Under the pieces are notes generated by a model. The model had not been told where the DNA came from. It worked only from the letters and a program-made list of their open reading frames with translations, and made no database searches. The position numbers and the translations under genes were made by a program. From a bacterium (GTDB taxonomy: Bacteria; Patescibacteriota; Minisyncoccia; Moranbacterales; UBA9337), in assembly GCA_021159185.1 (NCBI GenBank), contig JAGGSH010000015.1, positions 1 through 32,641 on the forward strand: DNA of 32,641 nt. Reading direction: 5' to 3'. Shown here one piece after another: positions 6,836-14,323 of this stretch (within the stretch, counting starts at the first letter, position 1; every line of letters starts with the position of its first letter).

Positions 6836-7588
6836 CTACTTGCCCCTGTTTTCCTTTCTCCATTTTTCTATTTCCTTATGGTTTCCGCTTAGTAAAACTT
6901 TGGGAGCTTTCCAGCCTCTGAAATTTTCCGGCTTAGTATATTGGGGATACTCGCGTAAGATGTTCAAATTGTTCAATCGCTTCGCTTGTTTAAGCTGTTC
7001 CAAATAATCATTCTTATAATTTTCAACACTTTGAACATCTTGAACATTTTCAACGCTTTTAAAGCTTTCTTCTTTCAACGATCTCGGATTGCCTAAAACA
7101 CCCGGCAATAACCTCGTAATGGAATCAACCAAAATCATCGCCGGTATTTCCCCTCCGGTTAAAACATAATCGCCGATGGAAATTTCTTCATCCGCGATAT
7201 GTTCAGCCACGCGTTCGTCCACCCCTTCATAGCGTCCGCAAATCAAAATTAAATTGTCATATTTAGACAATCTCTCCGCGTCAGATTGAGCATATCTTTT
7301 ACCTTTGGCGGAAAACAAAATGACTCTAGATGTTTTATTATTTTTAACATCTTTAATGCTTTTAACAAACTTAACGGCTTTATAAATTGGTTCTACTTTT
7401 AATACCATTCCCGCCCCTCCGCCGTAAGGAGTGTCATCTACAGTTTTATATTTGTCTTCAGTCCAATCTCTTAAATTATGGGCATTGATTCTTATTTTTT
7501 TCTCATCCTGCGCTCGCTTTATAATTGATTCGGAAAAATAGCTTTCAAATATTTTAGGAAAAATTGTTATGATATTAAAATTTGTCAT
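6836..7588 (-). CDS. trmD: tRNA (guanine-N1)-methyltransferase TrmD, with linker insertion
   Basis: SPOUT-class enzyme making m1G37 in tRNAs to prevent +1 frameshifting. The 250-residue product has [17 protein letters not shown] (51-67), the trefoil-knot SAM site [13 protein letters not shown] (115-127), [18 protein letters not shown] and [11 protein letters not shown]. Oddities: the linker after EESF carries about 30 extra residues ([17 protein letters not shown]... region, about 178-212) before REYPQYT; the position of the E. coli catalytic Asp169 (EDSF) is Glu174 (EESF); and the protein ends just after [14 protein letters not shown], lacking the ~45-residue C-terminal tail of E. coli TrmD. 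The ATG at 7588 ([11 protein letters not shown]) is chosen; the upstream in-frame extension crosses a terminator hairpin. It follows khpA, a common pairing, but is separated from it by that terminator. Confidence 0.92.
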   Translation of the reverse strand: MTNFNIITIFPKIFESYFSESIIKRAQDEKKIRINAHNLRDWTEDKYKTVDDTPYGGGAGMVLKVEPIYKAVKFVKSIKDVKNNKTSRVILFSAKGKRYAQSDAERLSKYDNLILICGRYEGVDERVAEHIADEEISIGDYVLTGGEIPAMILVDSITRLLPGVLGNPRSLKEESFKSVENVQDVQSVENYKNDYLEQLKQAKRLNNLNILREYPQYTKPENFRGWKAPKVLLSGNHKEIEKWRKENRGK

Positions 7589-7617
7589 AATGATATAATA
7601 ACATTTCCTAAGAAAAC

Positions 7618-7652
7618 AAAAAAGCCACCCTATTAAGCAGAATGGCTTTTTT
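7618..7652 (-). terminator. Intrinsic terminator after khpA
   Basis: On the minus strand the stem AAAAAAGCCA/TGGCTTTTTT (10 bp, 15-nt loop) is followed by GTTTTC. It sits 55 nt past the khpA stop and 30 nt before the trmD ATG, so trmD would need read-through or a promoter in the short remaining gap. Confidence 0.7.
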
Positions 7653-7706
7653 GCTGAATGCCTTCGCAAAACTATAAAATCGCGAAAAGCCAATCAAATA
7701 AAAAAT

Positions 7707-8024
7707 TTATATTTTATTGATGTCGTCCACTACTTCGTCAATGCTCTTTTTTTCTTCTTTCCTCTCGGAACCTTCCGGCTCGTTGATTTTCAGGTTAACG
7801 CGAGCATTGTTCTTGGCTCCAATCACTCTCAAGAGAGTTCTAAGAGCTTTGGCAGTTGCGCCTTCTCGTCCGATGACCATTCCCATATCGTTGGCATTTA
7901 CATCCAAACTAATAAGAACGCCCATTTCGTCAATTTTTCTTTCTACTTTGACATCATCAGGATTATCTACGAGCATTTTTACGACTTGCTCAATAAAATC
8001 CTTGTCTCTTGTTTCTTCGGCCAT
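7707..8024 (-). CDS. khpA: KH-domain RNA-binding protein KhpA
   Basis: Small single-KH-domain RNA-binding protein, in other bacteria a partner of KhpB/Jag affecting cell elongation and RNA metabolism. The 105-residue sequence has the family start (DKDFIEQVVKMLVDNPDDVKV) and the KH GxxG loop in GMVIGREGATAKALRTLLR (about residues 47-65), then a charged acidic C-terminal tail (EGSERKEEKKSIDEVVDDI) beyond the KH fold. It is usually linked to rpsP and trmD; here trmD follows but rpsP is absent from the window. A strong promoter and a 5' leader with nested inverted repeats precede it. The ATG at 8024 starts the conserved sequence. Confidence 0.9.
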   Translation of the reverse strand: MAEETRDKDFIEQVVKMLVDNPDDVKVERKIDEMGVLISLDVNANDMGMVIGREGATAKALRTLLRVIGAKNNARVNLKINEPEGSERKEEKKSIDEVVDDINKI

Positions 8025-8055
8025 ATTGATTAAACTTGAATTACTGATTAAACGG

Positions 8056-8109
8056 GAGATAGATTTTACAGAGAGTTTCGACCAGTTCTCTTATTTTTCA
8101 TTCTATCTC
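8056..8109 (-). promoter_or_regulatory. Structured 5' leader of khpA
   Basis: Between promoter and start codon the minus-strand RNA can pair GAGATAGA with TCTATCTC (8102-8109 with 8056-8063), and inside that loop AGAGA with TCTCT (8087-8091 with 8070-8074). This gives a two-stem hairpin of about 54 nt. It matches no riboswitch I recognise; a possible autoregulatory binding site is inference. Confidence 0.45.
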
Positions 8110-8117
8110 TTGCGCTA

Positions 8118-8146
8118 ATTATAATCTATTTTAAAAAATCCGTCAA
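8118..8146 (-). promoter_or_regulatory. Sigma70 promoter of khpA
   Basis: TTGACG (8141-8146), a 17-nt spacer and consensus TATAAT (8118-8123) on the minus strand. This is one of the best promoter matches in the window, giving a leader of about 85 nt before khpA. Confidence 0.75.
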
Positions 8147-8171
8147 TGCCGATTTCCAAAAACCGTTAAAC

Positions 8172-9200
8172 CTACAGCCCGTATTTCACTTTGTTGGCAT
8201 TATGTTCTTCCAGTGTTTTAGAAAAAATCGTTTCTCCTGTTTCAGGATTGCTTAAAAAATAGTTATAATTCGTTTCCACGGGATAAATAGCCGCTTTAAT
8301 GGAAATAATTCCGGGATTGGAAATTGGTCCGGGGGGGAGGCCGGGATTTAAATAAGTATTATAAGGAGATTTAATTTGAGTATCCTCATAAGAATACTGA
8401 TCCTTGTTTTCTCTGAGAATATAAGATAGCGTAGCGCAGCTCTGGAGAGACTGCCCGATTTTTATCCTGTTCCAAAAAATTCCGCTCACTATTTTTTTAT
8501 CATCCGGCGTTTTTACTTCTTTTTCCAATATGCTTGCCAGCGTAATAATTTCATAAATGGTTTTGTTTTGATTTTGAATCTCGCTCCTTAAATCATCAGA
8601 AAGTTTCCTGTCAAAATTATCCAGCATTTTTTTAATAATATCCTCCGCGTTCGCGTCCATTGAAAAAAAGTAAGTATCGGGAAATAAATAGCCTTCCAAG
8701 CTTTTATCTTCCGGAATGCCGGCTAAAAAACCATAATCGTATTCGTCTCTAAAATAATTCGGTCTTTCAACCAAATCCAAAAAATTATCCCCGCTTAATT
8801 TTTGCTTCTTAATTCTAGCTTCCATTTTCCGGCTGTCCCATCCTTCGGGAAAAGTAATTTTCTTTTCATTGGAAACAATTTCTTTTTGCTGGGTAATAAT
8901 TAAGGCTATTTCGGGAATGGTATTTTGAGGATTAACTGCATATTCCCCGGCTATTATTTTACCGTAAATATTTTTCCGCCAAAGATAATAAGCAAAGCAG
9001 ATTTTACTGGAAATAGCTTTTTCCTTTTTCAATCTCTCCCCTATTTTTAAAGCGCTCTCGCCTCTTTCAATCTTAAAATTTATTGGTTTTTTAAGCGATC
9101 CGCGGGAGTAATAAACTTGATTCTGGAAATAAAAAAAACCCGTTATTAGAACGGCAATAACAATTAATCCTATAAATAATTTTTTATTTTTAATAATCAT
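8172..9200 (-). CDS. mltG: Endolytic transglycosylase MltG (YceG-like)
   Basis: Membrane-anchored lytic transglycosylase that cuts nascent glycan strands and acts as a chain terminator for wall synthesis. The 342-residue protein has a single N-terminal membrane anchor (about residues 8-26), a LysM-like N-domain, the EGYLFPDTYFF motif, the catalytic SILEKE segment (223-228, with the essential Glu), SPYNTYLNPGLPPGPISNPG and the C-terminal FSKTLEEHNANK signature. All key motifs are intact. The frame extends to a GTG at 9236, but those 12 codons are short-period repeat sequence, so the ATG at 9200 is preferred. It lies between pcm and khpA with repeats on its 5' side and fits the wall-synthesis theme. 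Confidence 0.93.
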   Translation of the reverse strand: MIIKNKKLFIGLIVIAVLITGFFYFQNQVYYSRGSLKKPINFKIERGESALKIGERLKKEKAISSKICFAYYLWRKNIYGKIIAGEYAVNPQNTIPEIALIITQQKEIVSNEKKITFPEGWDSRKMEARIKKQKLSGDNFLDLVERPNYFRDEYDYGFLAGIPEDKSLEGYLFPDTYFFSMDANAEDIIKKMLDNFDRKLSDDLRSEIQNQNKTIYEIITLASILEKEVKTPDDKKIVSGIFWNRIKIGQSLQSCATLSYILRENKDQYSYEDTQIKSPYNTYLNPGLPPGPISNPGIISIKAAIYPVETNYNYFLSNPETGETIFSKTLEEHNANKVKYGL

Positions 9201-9240
9201 AGGCAACTTGCAACTTGTAACTTTTGAGTTTTCCACCTTA

Positions 9241-9344
9241 TGTCATTCCCGCGCAGGCGGGAATCCAGAGTAATTTCTGGAGCCTATGATTTCATCCCTG
9301 CTTACCGGCAGGCAGGCTGGATTCCCGCTTTCGCGGGAATGACA
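9241..9344. repeat. Composite inverted-repeat element (TGTCATTCCCGC ends)
   Basis: A ~104-bp unit bounded by TGTCATTCCCGC and its exact complement GCGGGAATGACA. It contains one hairpin at each end (CCCGCGCAGGCGGG; CCCGCTTTCGCGGG) and a nested GCTTACCGGCAGGCAGGC palindrome. It fills most of the pcm-mltG gap. Its structure suggests a small non-autonomous repeat able to form a long stem. Confidence 0.8.
9298..9318. repeat. CCTGCTTACCGGCAGGCAGGC mini-palindrome 4
   Basis: Family member nested in the composite element at 9241-9344; its TACC variant is shared with the copy at 15477-15498. Confidence 0.75.
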
Positions 9345-9384
9345 CAAAGAAGTTATGAGCTATATATTATAAGTCGTGAGTTCT

Positions 9385-10017
9385 TCAGACTAATGGCACA
9401 AAAGAAAATCCGGGATATTTTTCTTCGTAAAAATCATTATTCTTTTCCTTTTTCAGACGCCAGATATCGTTATAAACCGGAATAACCAGCACTCCTCCTA
9501 TTTTAAGCTGTTCTTTTAAAGCTTTCGGGACTTTTTCCGCCATAGCTGAAACTAAAATTCTATCATAAGGAGCATTTTTTGAATAGCCGAGATTTCCGTC
9601 TATATTATAAAATTCCGCGACGCCTTTTTTAATAAAATTAAACTTGGCAGTGTTTCTTTTTCCTAATTCACAAAGTTCCGGAATTGTTTCCAGCGCCGTC
9701 ACTTTTCCTCTGCTTCCAACGGCATAAGAAAGCAAAGCGGTCGTCCAGCCCGATCCGCTGCCTATATCCAAAATGTTTTGTCCCAAATCAGGATCCAGCA
9801 ATTCCAACATAAAGGCCACAGTCAGCGGCTGGGAAATGGTCTGATTATATCCCAGCGGCAAGGGAATATTAGAGTAAGCTTCATCTTTTAAATCTTCAGG
9901 AACAAATTCCGTCCTGTCTATTTCTAAAAACGCTTTAATTACAACATCCGATTTTAAATATCCCCGCTTAACTAAATCGCCAATAAGTATTTCCGCGCCT
10001 TTTACATTTTTTACCAC
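9385..10017 (-). CDS. pcm: Protein-L-isoaspartate O-methyltransferase
   Basis: SAM-dependent enzyme that methylates isoaspartyl residues to start repair of aged proteins. The 210-residue product has the N-terminal FVPEDLKDEAYSNIPLPLGYNQTISQPLTVAFMLELL segment typical of PCMT, the SAM motif ILDIGSGSGWTTALLSY, the acidic ALETIPELCELGKRN loop, the PYDRILVSAM motif and LKIGGVLVIPV. Length and motif order are normal. The ATG at 10017 is used, with no strong RBS. The gene is flanked on both sides by dispersed palindromic elements. The last ~25 residues are less conserved and the stop precedes short-period sequence. Confidence 0.9.
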   Translation of the reverse strand: MVKNVKGAEILIGDLVKRGYLKSDVVIKAFLEIDRTEFVPEDLKDEAYSNIPLPLGYNQTISQPLTVAFMLELLDPDLGQNILDIGSGSGWTTALLSYAVGSRGKVTALETIPELCELGKRNTAKFNFIKKGVAEFYNIDGNLGYSKNAPYDRILVSAMAEKVPKALKEQLKIGGVLVIPVYNDIWRLKKEKNNDFYEEKYPGFSFVPLV

Positions 10018-10022
10018 TTATA

Positions 10023-10224
10023 TGTCATTCCGGAATTTTTTCTGGAACGAAGTGCAAGAAAAAATATCCGGAATCTAGGATTATTAAAATTTTTTAAGCG
10101 TGAGATAATTGAAAGCGTAGATTCCGGATATTTTCTCCGTTGCCACTCCGAAAATTCCGGAATGACAATGGGTTAAGATTCCGGATATTTTTTCCGCTGT
10201 TGCTTCAAAAATTCCGGAATGACA
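10023..10224. repeat. Three-unit ATTCCGGA...CCGGAATGACA repeat cluster
   Basis: Two direct 47-bp units (10121-10167 and 10178-10224) both read ATTCCGGATATTTT...AAAATTCCGGAATGACA. A third ~52-bp unit at 10023-10074 is inverted relative to them. Each unit is itself a hairpin with ATTCCGGA/TCCGGAAT arms, and the same modules occur inside the MITE-like elements. The yjbQ-pcm gap (259 bp) contains nothing else. Confidence 0.85.
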
Positions 10225-10276
10225 TACAGCAAAATTACAAACAGCCCCGGGCTTCTTGCAAATTACGCTTACGATT

Positions 10277-10717
10277 TTACATTCCCATAACCTGCACTAT
10301 AATATCCCTTTTCCTCGCGCCGTCAAACTCAATAGCGAATATGCTTTGGCTATCGTTAATCATCAGCTTTCCTTTTTCCACTGGAATTGTTTCGCTTACG
10401 CCAGTTAAAAGCGACTTGCAATGCGAATGCCCGTTGCTTCTTCCATCAGATGCTTGTTCCCGGCGAAGCTCAAATAAATCATGGGAATATTGGTCGTCTG
10501 CCGGAACAAGTCTATAAAGAATATTCATAAAATCCTGGATCAGCATCGGCTCATTATGATTAATCGCTATGCCCATCGTAGTATGAGGCGCGTAAATCAG
10601 CGCTTGCCCATCTTTAATTCCGGAACTTTCAACAATCTCTTGCGCTTTATCCGTAATATCCATAAATTCAATTTGAGTATCGCTTTCTAACTCTATTTTT
10701 TCTTTATGTATCTTCAT
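10277..10717 (-). CDS. yjbQ: YjbQ/UPF0047 family protein
   Basis: A 146-residue member of the UPF0047/YjbQ family, small beta-rich proteins of uncertain physiological role; some members show weak thiamine-phosphate synthase activity. Signature stretches are YAPHTTMGIAINHNEP (His in the first metal-like site), HDLFELRREQASDGRSNGHSHC and KSLLTGVSETIPVEKGKL (paired His/Cys and the SLLTG turn). The C-terminal FDGARKRDIIVQVMGM is typical. The ATG at 10717 lies 4 nt after the stop of the malic enzyme gene, so the two are likely co-transcribed and translationally coupled. The longer in-frame start at 10747 would overlap the malic enzyme coding region. Confidence 0.88.
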   Translation of the reverse strand: MKIHKEKIELESDTQIEFMDITDKAQEIVESSGIKDGQALIYAPHTTMGIAINHNEPMLIQDFMNILYRLVPADDQYSHDLFELRREQASDGRSNGHSHCKSLLTGVSETIPVEKGKLMINDSQSIFAIEFDGARKRDIIVQVMGM

Positions 10718-10721
10718 GTTT

Positions 10722-11846
10722 TTATTTTTTAAATATTTCCGCCACAACCTTCACCGTTCTTCTGTCTAGCACTGTTGGAATTATTTTACCATAATTTGGT
10801 TTTCTTATCAAGGAAGCTAAGGCTTTGGCCGCTTTTATCTTGTGTTTATCGCTTATTCTCGCTATTTTACTGTCTAGCGCGCCGCGGAAAATTCCCGGAA
10901 AAACCAGCGCGTTGTTAATTTGGTTTGGATATTCCGAACTTCCCGTAGCTATAATTTCCGCTCCGCCCTTGCGCGCTTCGTTCGGCGCGATTTCCGGGAC
11001 AGGATTGCTCATAGCAAAAACAATCGGCCTCAAATTCATCTTCCTGATGTCATGCTTGTCTAAAAGATTAGGCGCGGAAACGCCGATAAAAACATCCGCG
11101 CCCTTTAACGCCTGCTTTAGCGTTCCTTTGATATTTTCGGAATTAGTAACGGCCGCGATTTTTTTCTTCGCTTCATTCATCCCTCCTTGGCGATTTTTAT
11201 AAATTATACCGCGGCTGTCTGATAGCACAATATTTTTAATTCCATATTTAAATAATAATTTAGCGATGGCTATTCCGGCCGCGCCCGCGCCGGAAATAAC
11301 CACTTTAATTTTTTTCGCGTCCTTTTTTACGACTTTTAAAGAATTGATAAGTCCGGCTAAAACAACAATGGCCGTTCCGTGCTGGTCATCGTGAAAAACC
11401 GGTATTTTAAGACATCTCTTAAGTTTCTCTTCAATCTCAAAACAGCGCGGAGCGGAAATATCTTCCAAATTTATTCCTCCAAAAGTAGGCGCTATCGCTT
11501 TTACTATTTCTATAATCTTTTCTGTGTTTTGAGTATTTAAAACAATGGGAAACGCGTTCACTCCTCCCAGCTCTTTAAATAAAACAGCCTTGCCTTCCAT
11601 TACCGGCAAAGCTCCTTCCGGTCCTATGCCGCCTAATCCTAAAACCGCTGATCCGTCAGAAATAATTGCCACTGAATTTTTGCGAATCGTGTATTGAAAG
11701 GAAAGTTTTTTGTTTCTGGCAATCGCCTTGGAAACTTCCGCTACTCCTGGCGTGTATAAAATCGGAAGAGATTTTTTAGTCAATCTCTTTTTTGATTTTA
11801 TTTCAATCTTTCCTCCGATTTTTTTTGACAGCTGAATCGCGTCCAT
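10722..11846 (-). CDS. Malic enzyme (NAD(P)-dependent, short form)
   Basis: Oxidative decarboxylation of malate to pyruvate with NAD(P)H production. The 374-residue short form lacks the phosphotransacetylase-like extension of MaeB. Motifs: ILYTPGVAEVSKAI (30-43, with the catalytic Tyr), GLGGIGPEGALPVMEGKAVLFKELGGVNAFPIVL, GGINLEDISAPRCFEIE (metal-binding acidic residues), IPVFHDDQHGTAIV and the nucleotide-binding ISGAGAAGIAIAKLL followed by LSDSRG (acidic/Ser pattern that does not decide NAD versus NADP). The C-terminal IVFAMSNPVPEI is also present. It lies between trxB (24 bp upstream) and yjbQ (4 bp downstream). In a reduced genome it could supply reducing power for thioredoxin reductase, which is inference from neighbourhood. 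Confidence 0.92.
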   Translation of the reverse strand: MDAIQLSKKIGGKIEIKSKKRLTKKSLPILYTPGVAEVSKAIARNKKLSFQYTIRKNSVAIISDGSAVLGLGGIGPEGALPVMEGKAVLFKELGGVNAFPIVLNTQNTEKIIEIVKAIAPTFGGINLEDISAPRCFEIEEKLKRCLKIPVFHDDQHGTAIVVLAGLINSLKVVKKDAKKIKVVISGAGAAGIAIAKLLFKYGIKNIVLSDSRGIIYKNRQGGMNEAKKKIAAVTNSENIKGTLKQALKGADVFIGVSAPNLLDKHDIRKMNLRPIVFAMSNPVPEIAPNEARKGGAEIIATGSSEYPNQINNALVFPGIFRGALDSKIARISDKHKIKAAKALASLIRKPNYGKIIPTVLDRRTVKVVAEIFKK

Positions 11847-11849
11847 ATT

Positions 11850-11890
11850 TTCGCATTAAGTTGTAAGTTGCTAGTTGCGAGTTATAAGTT
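11850..11890. repeat. AAGTTGTAAGTTGC short-period array at the trxB 3' end
   Basis: About five 7-8-nt units (AAGTTGTA, AGTTGC, TAGTTGCGAGTTATAAGTTG) cover the trxB-malic enzyme gap and continue into the last codons of trxB, whose stop (TAG at 11871-11873) lies inside the array. Confidence 0.75.
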
Positions 11891-12800
11891 GTTTATACGC
11901 GCTTCCTGCCGCCACCGCTCCTTCGGCTACCGCGGTAATAATCTGGCGAAATTTATTGGAACCGGTAGTAACATCACCCGCCGCGTAAACATTTTCTATG
12001 TTAGTTTTCTGCGCCTGATCCACAATTATATATTCCTGCTCATCCATTTTTATTCCCAAATTTTTGGCAATGGCGATTTTAGGAACAGCCCCTATTTCCA
12101 CGAATACTCCCTGAACCGGAATTTCTTTTTCGCCTTCCGCGCTTTCATAAACAATACCTTCCACTGTTTGATTTCCTTTTATTTCTTTTATGCCCGTGGA
12201 ATCAATTATTTCAATTTTCTTATTTCGCTTGATTTGTTCCGCCAAAGCTGGCTTAAAACGCATCCTCCCCCTGTGAATTAAGTAAATTTTATCGGCAAAC
12301 TCGGACAAATGAATAGCCGCCGCCGCCGCCGAATCGCCGCCGCCGATCACCGCTACGGTTTTATTCATAAAAAACATCGCGTCGCAAGTGGCGCAATAGG
12401 AAATTCCTTTGCCAATAAATTTATCCTCGCCGGGAATATTCATTTTTCTCGGATTCATTCCCAGAGCTAAGATAACGCTTTTGGATTTGCATTTTTCTCC
12501 CGTTCCAACGGATATTTCAAATTCATCGCCTGCTTTTTTAATGTCGTCCGCTTCCGCTTGAACAATTTTCGCGCCTAAATTTTCCGCCTGTTCTTGAAAT
12601 TTTTTCATTAAATCCCTCCCGGAAATAGAATTAAAACCAGCGTAATTTTCAATTTCCGCCGCTTCTACTACCTGTCCTCCAATTTCGCTTCCAATTATTA
12701 AATTTTTCAATTTATACCGTGAAGCGTAAATGGACGCTCCCAATCCCGCCGGCCCGGCGCCGATTATAATCAAGTCGTATAATTTGTTTTTTTCACCCAT
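11871..12800 (-). CDS. trxB: Thioredoxin reductase
   Basis: Flavoenzyme transferring electrons from NADPH to thioredoxin, encoded just upstream in transcription. The 309-residue protein contains the FAD motif IIIGAGPAGLGAS (about 11-23), the redox-active CATC (Cys136, Cys139), the second Rossmann motif VIGGGDSAAAAA (about 151-162), HRGRMRFKP and the C-terminal FAD motif YAAGDVTTGSNKFRQIITAVAEGAVAA. All catalytic residues are present. The ATG at 12800 (MGEKNKLYDLI) is preferred to an upstream TTG at 12821. The final residues (KQLITRN) are encoded by short-period repeat DNA, so the C-terminus may have drifted. Confidence 0.95.
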   Translation of the reverse strand: MGEKNKLYDLIIIGAGPAGLGASIYASRYKLKNLIIGSEIGGQVVEAAEIENYAGFNSISGRDLMKKFQEQAENLGAKIVQAEADDIKKAGDEFEISVGTGEKCKSKSVILALGMNPRKMNIPGEDKFIGKGISYCATCDAMFFMNKTVAVIGGGDSAAAAAIHLSEFADKIYLIHRGRMRFKPALAEQIKRNKKIEIIDSTGIKEIKGNQTVEGIVYESAEGEKEIPVQGVFVEIGAVPKIAIAKNLGIKMDEQEYIIVDQAQKTNIENVYAAGDVTTGSNKFRQIITAVAEGAVAAGSAYKQLITRN

Positions 12801-12821
12801 ATATTTCTTTGCAATTTTCAA

Positions 12822-12918
12822 AATTCAAAACTTTTGGATTTTGGATTTTAAAATTATTTGGAATTTGGAATTTTGAATTTGGAATTTTGTTAGAAATTAG
12901 GAATTAGGAATTAGAAAT
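12822..12918. repeat. Inverted short-period array between trxA and trxB
   Basis: CAAAATTCAAAAC units are followed by TTTGGAATTTTGAATTTGGAATTTTG units of opposite polarity, then by AGAAATTAGGAATT units. The trxA stop codon (12904-12906) and its final residues (ISNS) fall inside the last group. Confidence 0.8.
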
Positions 12919-13227
12919 TAGTTTTAGTTCCTCCGCCAGCGTTTCTTTATTCTGCACGCCGACAAATTCCTTTGCCACTTTTCCGTCTTTAAAAATCTTA
13001 ATAGCCGGTATGGACATAATTCCATATTGAGAGGACATATCCTTATTATCCTCAACATTAAGTTTTCCAATTTTCGCCTTGCCTCCCATTTCTTTAATTA
13101 GTTCCTCAATAACTGGTCCCATCATCTGGCAGGGACCGCACCACGGCGCCCAAAAATCAACCAGCACCGGAACATCGCTTTTCAAAACTTCCTCTTCAAA
13201 ATTCTGATCTGTAAATTCTATAACCAT
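12904..13227 (-). CDS. trxA: Thioredoxin
   Basis: A 107-residue classical thioredoxin, the general protein disulfide reductant. It has the active site WAPWCGPCQMM (Cys30 and Cys33), the preceding VLVDF strand, the buried Asp equivalent in VDF, the cis-Pro loop SIPAIKIF and the C-terminal GVQNKETLAEEL helix. It is followed by trxB, forming a complete NADPH-thioredoxin module. The last three residues are encoded by repeat DNA. Start ATG at 13227; no strong RBS or clear promoter was identified in the AT-rich upstream repeat. Confidence 0.97.
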   Translation of the reverse strand: MVIEFTDQNFEEEVLKSDVPVLVDFWAPWCGPCQMMGPVIEELIKEMGGKAKIGKLNVEDNKDMSSQYGIMSIPAIKIFKDGKVAKEFVGVQNKETLAEELKLISNS

Positions 13228-13260
13228 ATATTTATTTTTTAGTTATTTTATATTAAAATG

Positions 13261-13348
13261 CCTCTCGTTATTTAAGACTTTAATCATTGAAAATTTAAAC
13301 ATTGAACATTGATTGAAAATTGTAAATTGAGAATTGTAAATTTTATTC
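13261..13348. repeat. Short-period AT-rich array between uppS and trxA
   Basis: Units such as TTGAAAATTTAAACATTGAACATTGA and TTGTAAATTGAGAATTGTAAAT begin about 8 nt beyond the uppS stop codon. No coding potential is visible. Confidence 0.7.
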
Positions 13349-14059
13349 CTACTTCCCCAATCTCCTTTCCCTTCTCTGGAATTCCCTTATCGCTTCTTCA
13401 AAATCATCTTCTTTAAAATCCGGGTAAAGTTTTTCGGAAAAATACAGCTGGGCGTTGGCAATGTCCCACATCATAAAACCGACAGACAAATGCGGTTCTC
13501 CTCCGGTGCGGATTAAAAAATCAACCGGCGGCAAATCTTTGGTCATTAAATTATTTTTAATAGTTTCGGCTGTTATATCCTTAGCGGAATTATACTTTTC
13601 GGATATTTTTTTCACCGCTTCCAGCATTTCATCGTCGCCGTTGTAAGCTAAGAAAAAATTAAGAAAGCATTTTCTGTAATTCTTAGTTCTATCAACGCAC
13701 TTTCTGATTATTTTTTTGAGAGAATTGGGAAATTGCTCTTCCCATCTGCCTATCACATTGATTCTGGCTTGATTTTTATGAATGTCATCGCTCTCAATCA
13801 GTCTGGTAAAATATTTTTCAAAAATTTTCAAAAGCGCCCGTTTTTCCTGAAAGGGGCGCTTTGTCAAATTATCCACGGACGATCCCCAAAAAGATAAATG
13901 TTTTATTCCCAGATCAAAAGCTTTCCTGACTATTTTTTCCAGATTTTTCGCGCCCTCCTCATGCCCTTCCCAAGGAACCAGCCCGCGGGAACGCGCCCAG
14001 CGGCGATTGCCGTCGGGAATAAGAGCTATATGAGTCGGGATATTATTTTCTTTTTGCAT
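13349..14059 (-). CDS. uppS: Undecaprenyl diphosphate synthase-like cis-prenyltransferase (divergent)
   Basis: Cis-prenyltransferase expected to elongate a short allylic diphosphate with IPP to make the C55 wall carrier. The 236-residue protein has HIALIPDGNRRWARSRG (Asp and Asn of the DGN motif kept; usual IIMDGNGRWA altered), HEEGAKN and VDFLIRTGGEPHLSVGF...WDIANAQLYFSEKLYPDF. Deviations from E. coli UppS: the SSENWNRP loop reads SSVDNLTKRP (Trp lost), NYGGR reads AYNGDDE, and the diphosphate-binding Arg200 position is His. It is therefore a divergent subfamily and product length is uncertain. Genes for ispG and a trans-prenyl synthase lie directly upstream in the same direction, supporting a role in lipid-carrier synthesis. 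Start ATG at 14059, with a repeat-rich leader of about 190 nt. Confidence 0.85.
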   Translation of the reverse strand: MQKENNIPTHIALIPDGNRRWARSRGLVPWEGHEEGAKNLEKIVRKAFDLGIKHLSFWGSSVDNLTKRPFQEKRALLKIFEKYFTRLIESDDIHKNQARINVIGRWEEQFPNSLKKIIRKCVDRTKNYRKCFLNFFLAYNGDDEMLEAVKKISEKYNSAKDITAETIKNNLMTKDLPPVDFLIRTGGEPHLSVGFMMWDIANAQLYFSEKLYPDFKEDDFEEAIREFQRRERRLGK

Positions 14060-14175
14060 ACTTAATAAATTCTAAATTCTAAATATCAAATTCCAAATAA
14101 ATTCAAATATCAAAATTCGAAACGGTTTTGAATATTAGAATTTTGGATTTATTTAGGATTTGGAATTTTGAGATT
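14060..14175. repeat. Inverted short-period array upstream of uppS
   Basis: A left half of AAATTCTAAATTC/AAATATCAAATTCC units faces a right half of GAATTTTGGATTT/GGATTTGGAATTTTG units around CAAAATTCGAAACGGTTTTGAA. The RNA could fold into an imperfect hairpin with arms of about 45 nt. Confidence 0.75.
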
Positions 14176-14258
14176 GTAATTTTTAAAGATTGGGCTGTTT
14201 TCTTGAAAAATCAAAGTTTAGGAAAGCATAAGCAGTATTGTAAAATCTAACAGCTTCT

Positions 14259-14287
14259 ATTCTATACTAAAAAATACTTATTTACAA
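14259..14287 (-). promoter_or_regulatory. Possible uppS promoter
   Basis: TTGTAA (14282-14287), 17-nt spacer, TAGAAT (14259-14264) on the minus strand, between ispG and uppS. Moderate match only. Confidence 0.4.
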
Positions 14288-14323
14288 TTTTGGATTATAA
14301 ACTACAAGTTTTGAGCTATAAGT

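Noticed and set aside
7589-7693. N-terminal extension of TrmD
   Set aside because: Crosses a terminator hairpin; the family N-terminus begins at the ATG at 7588.
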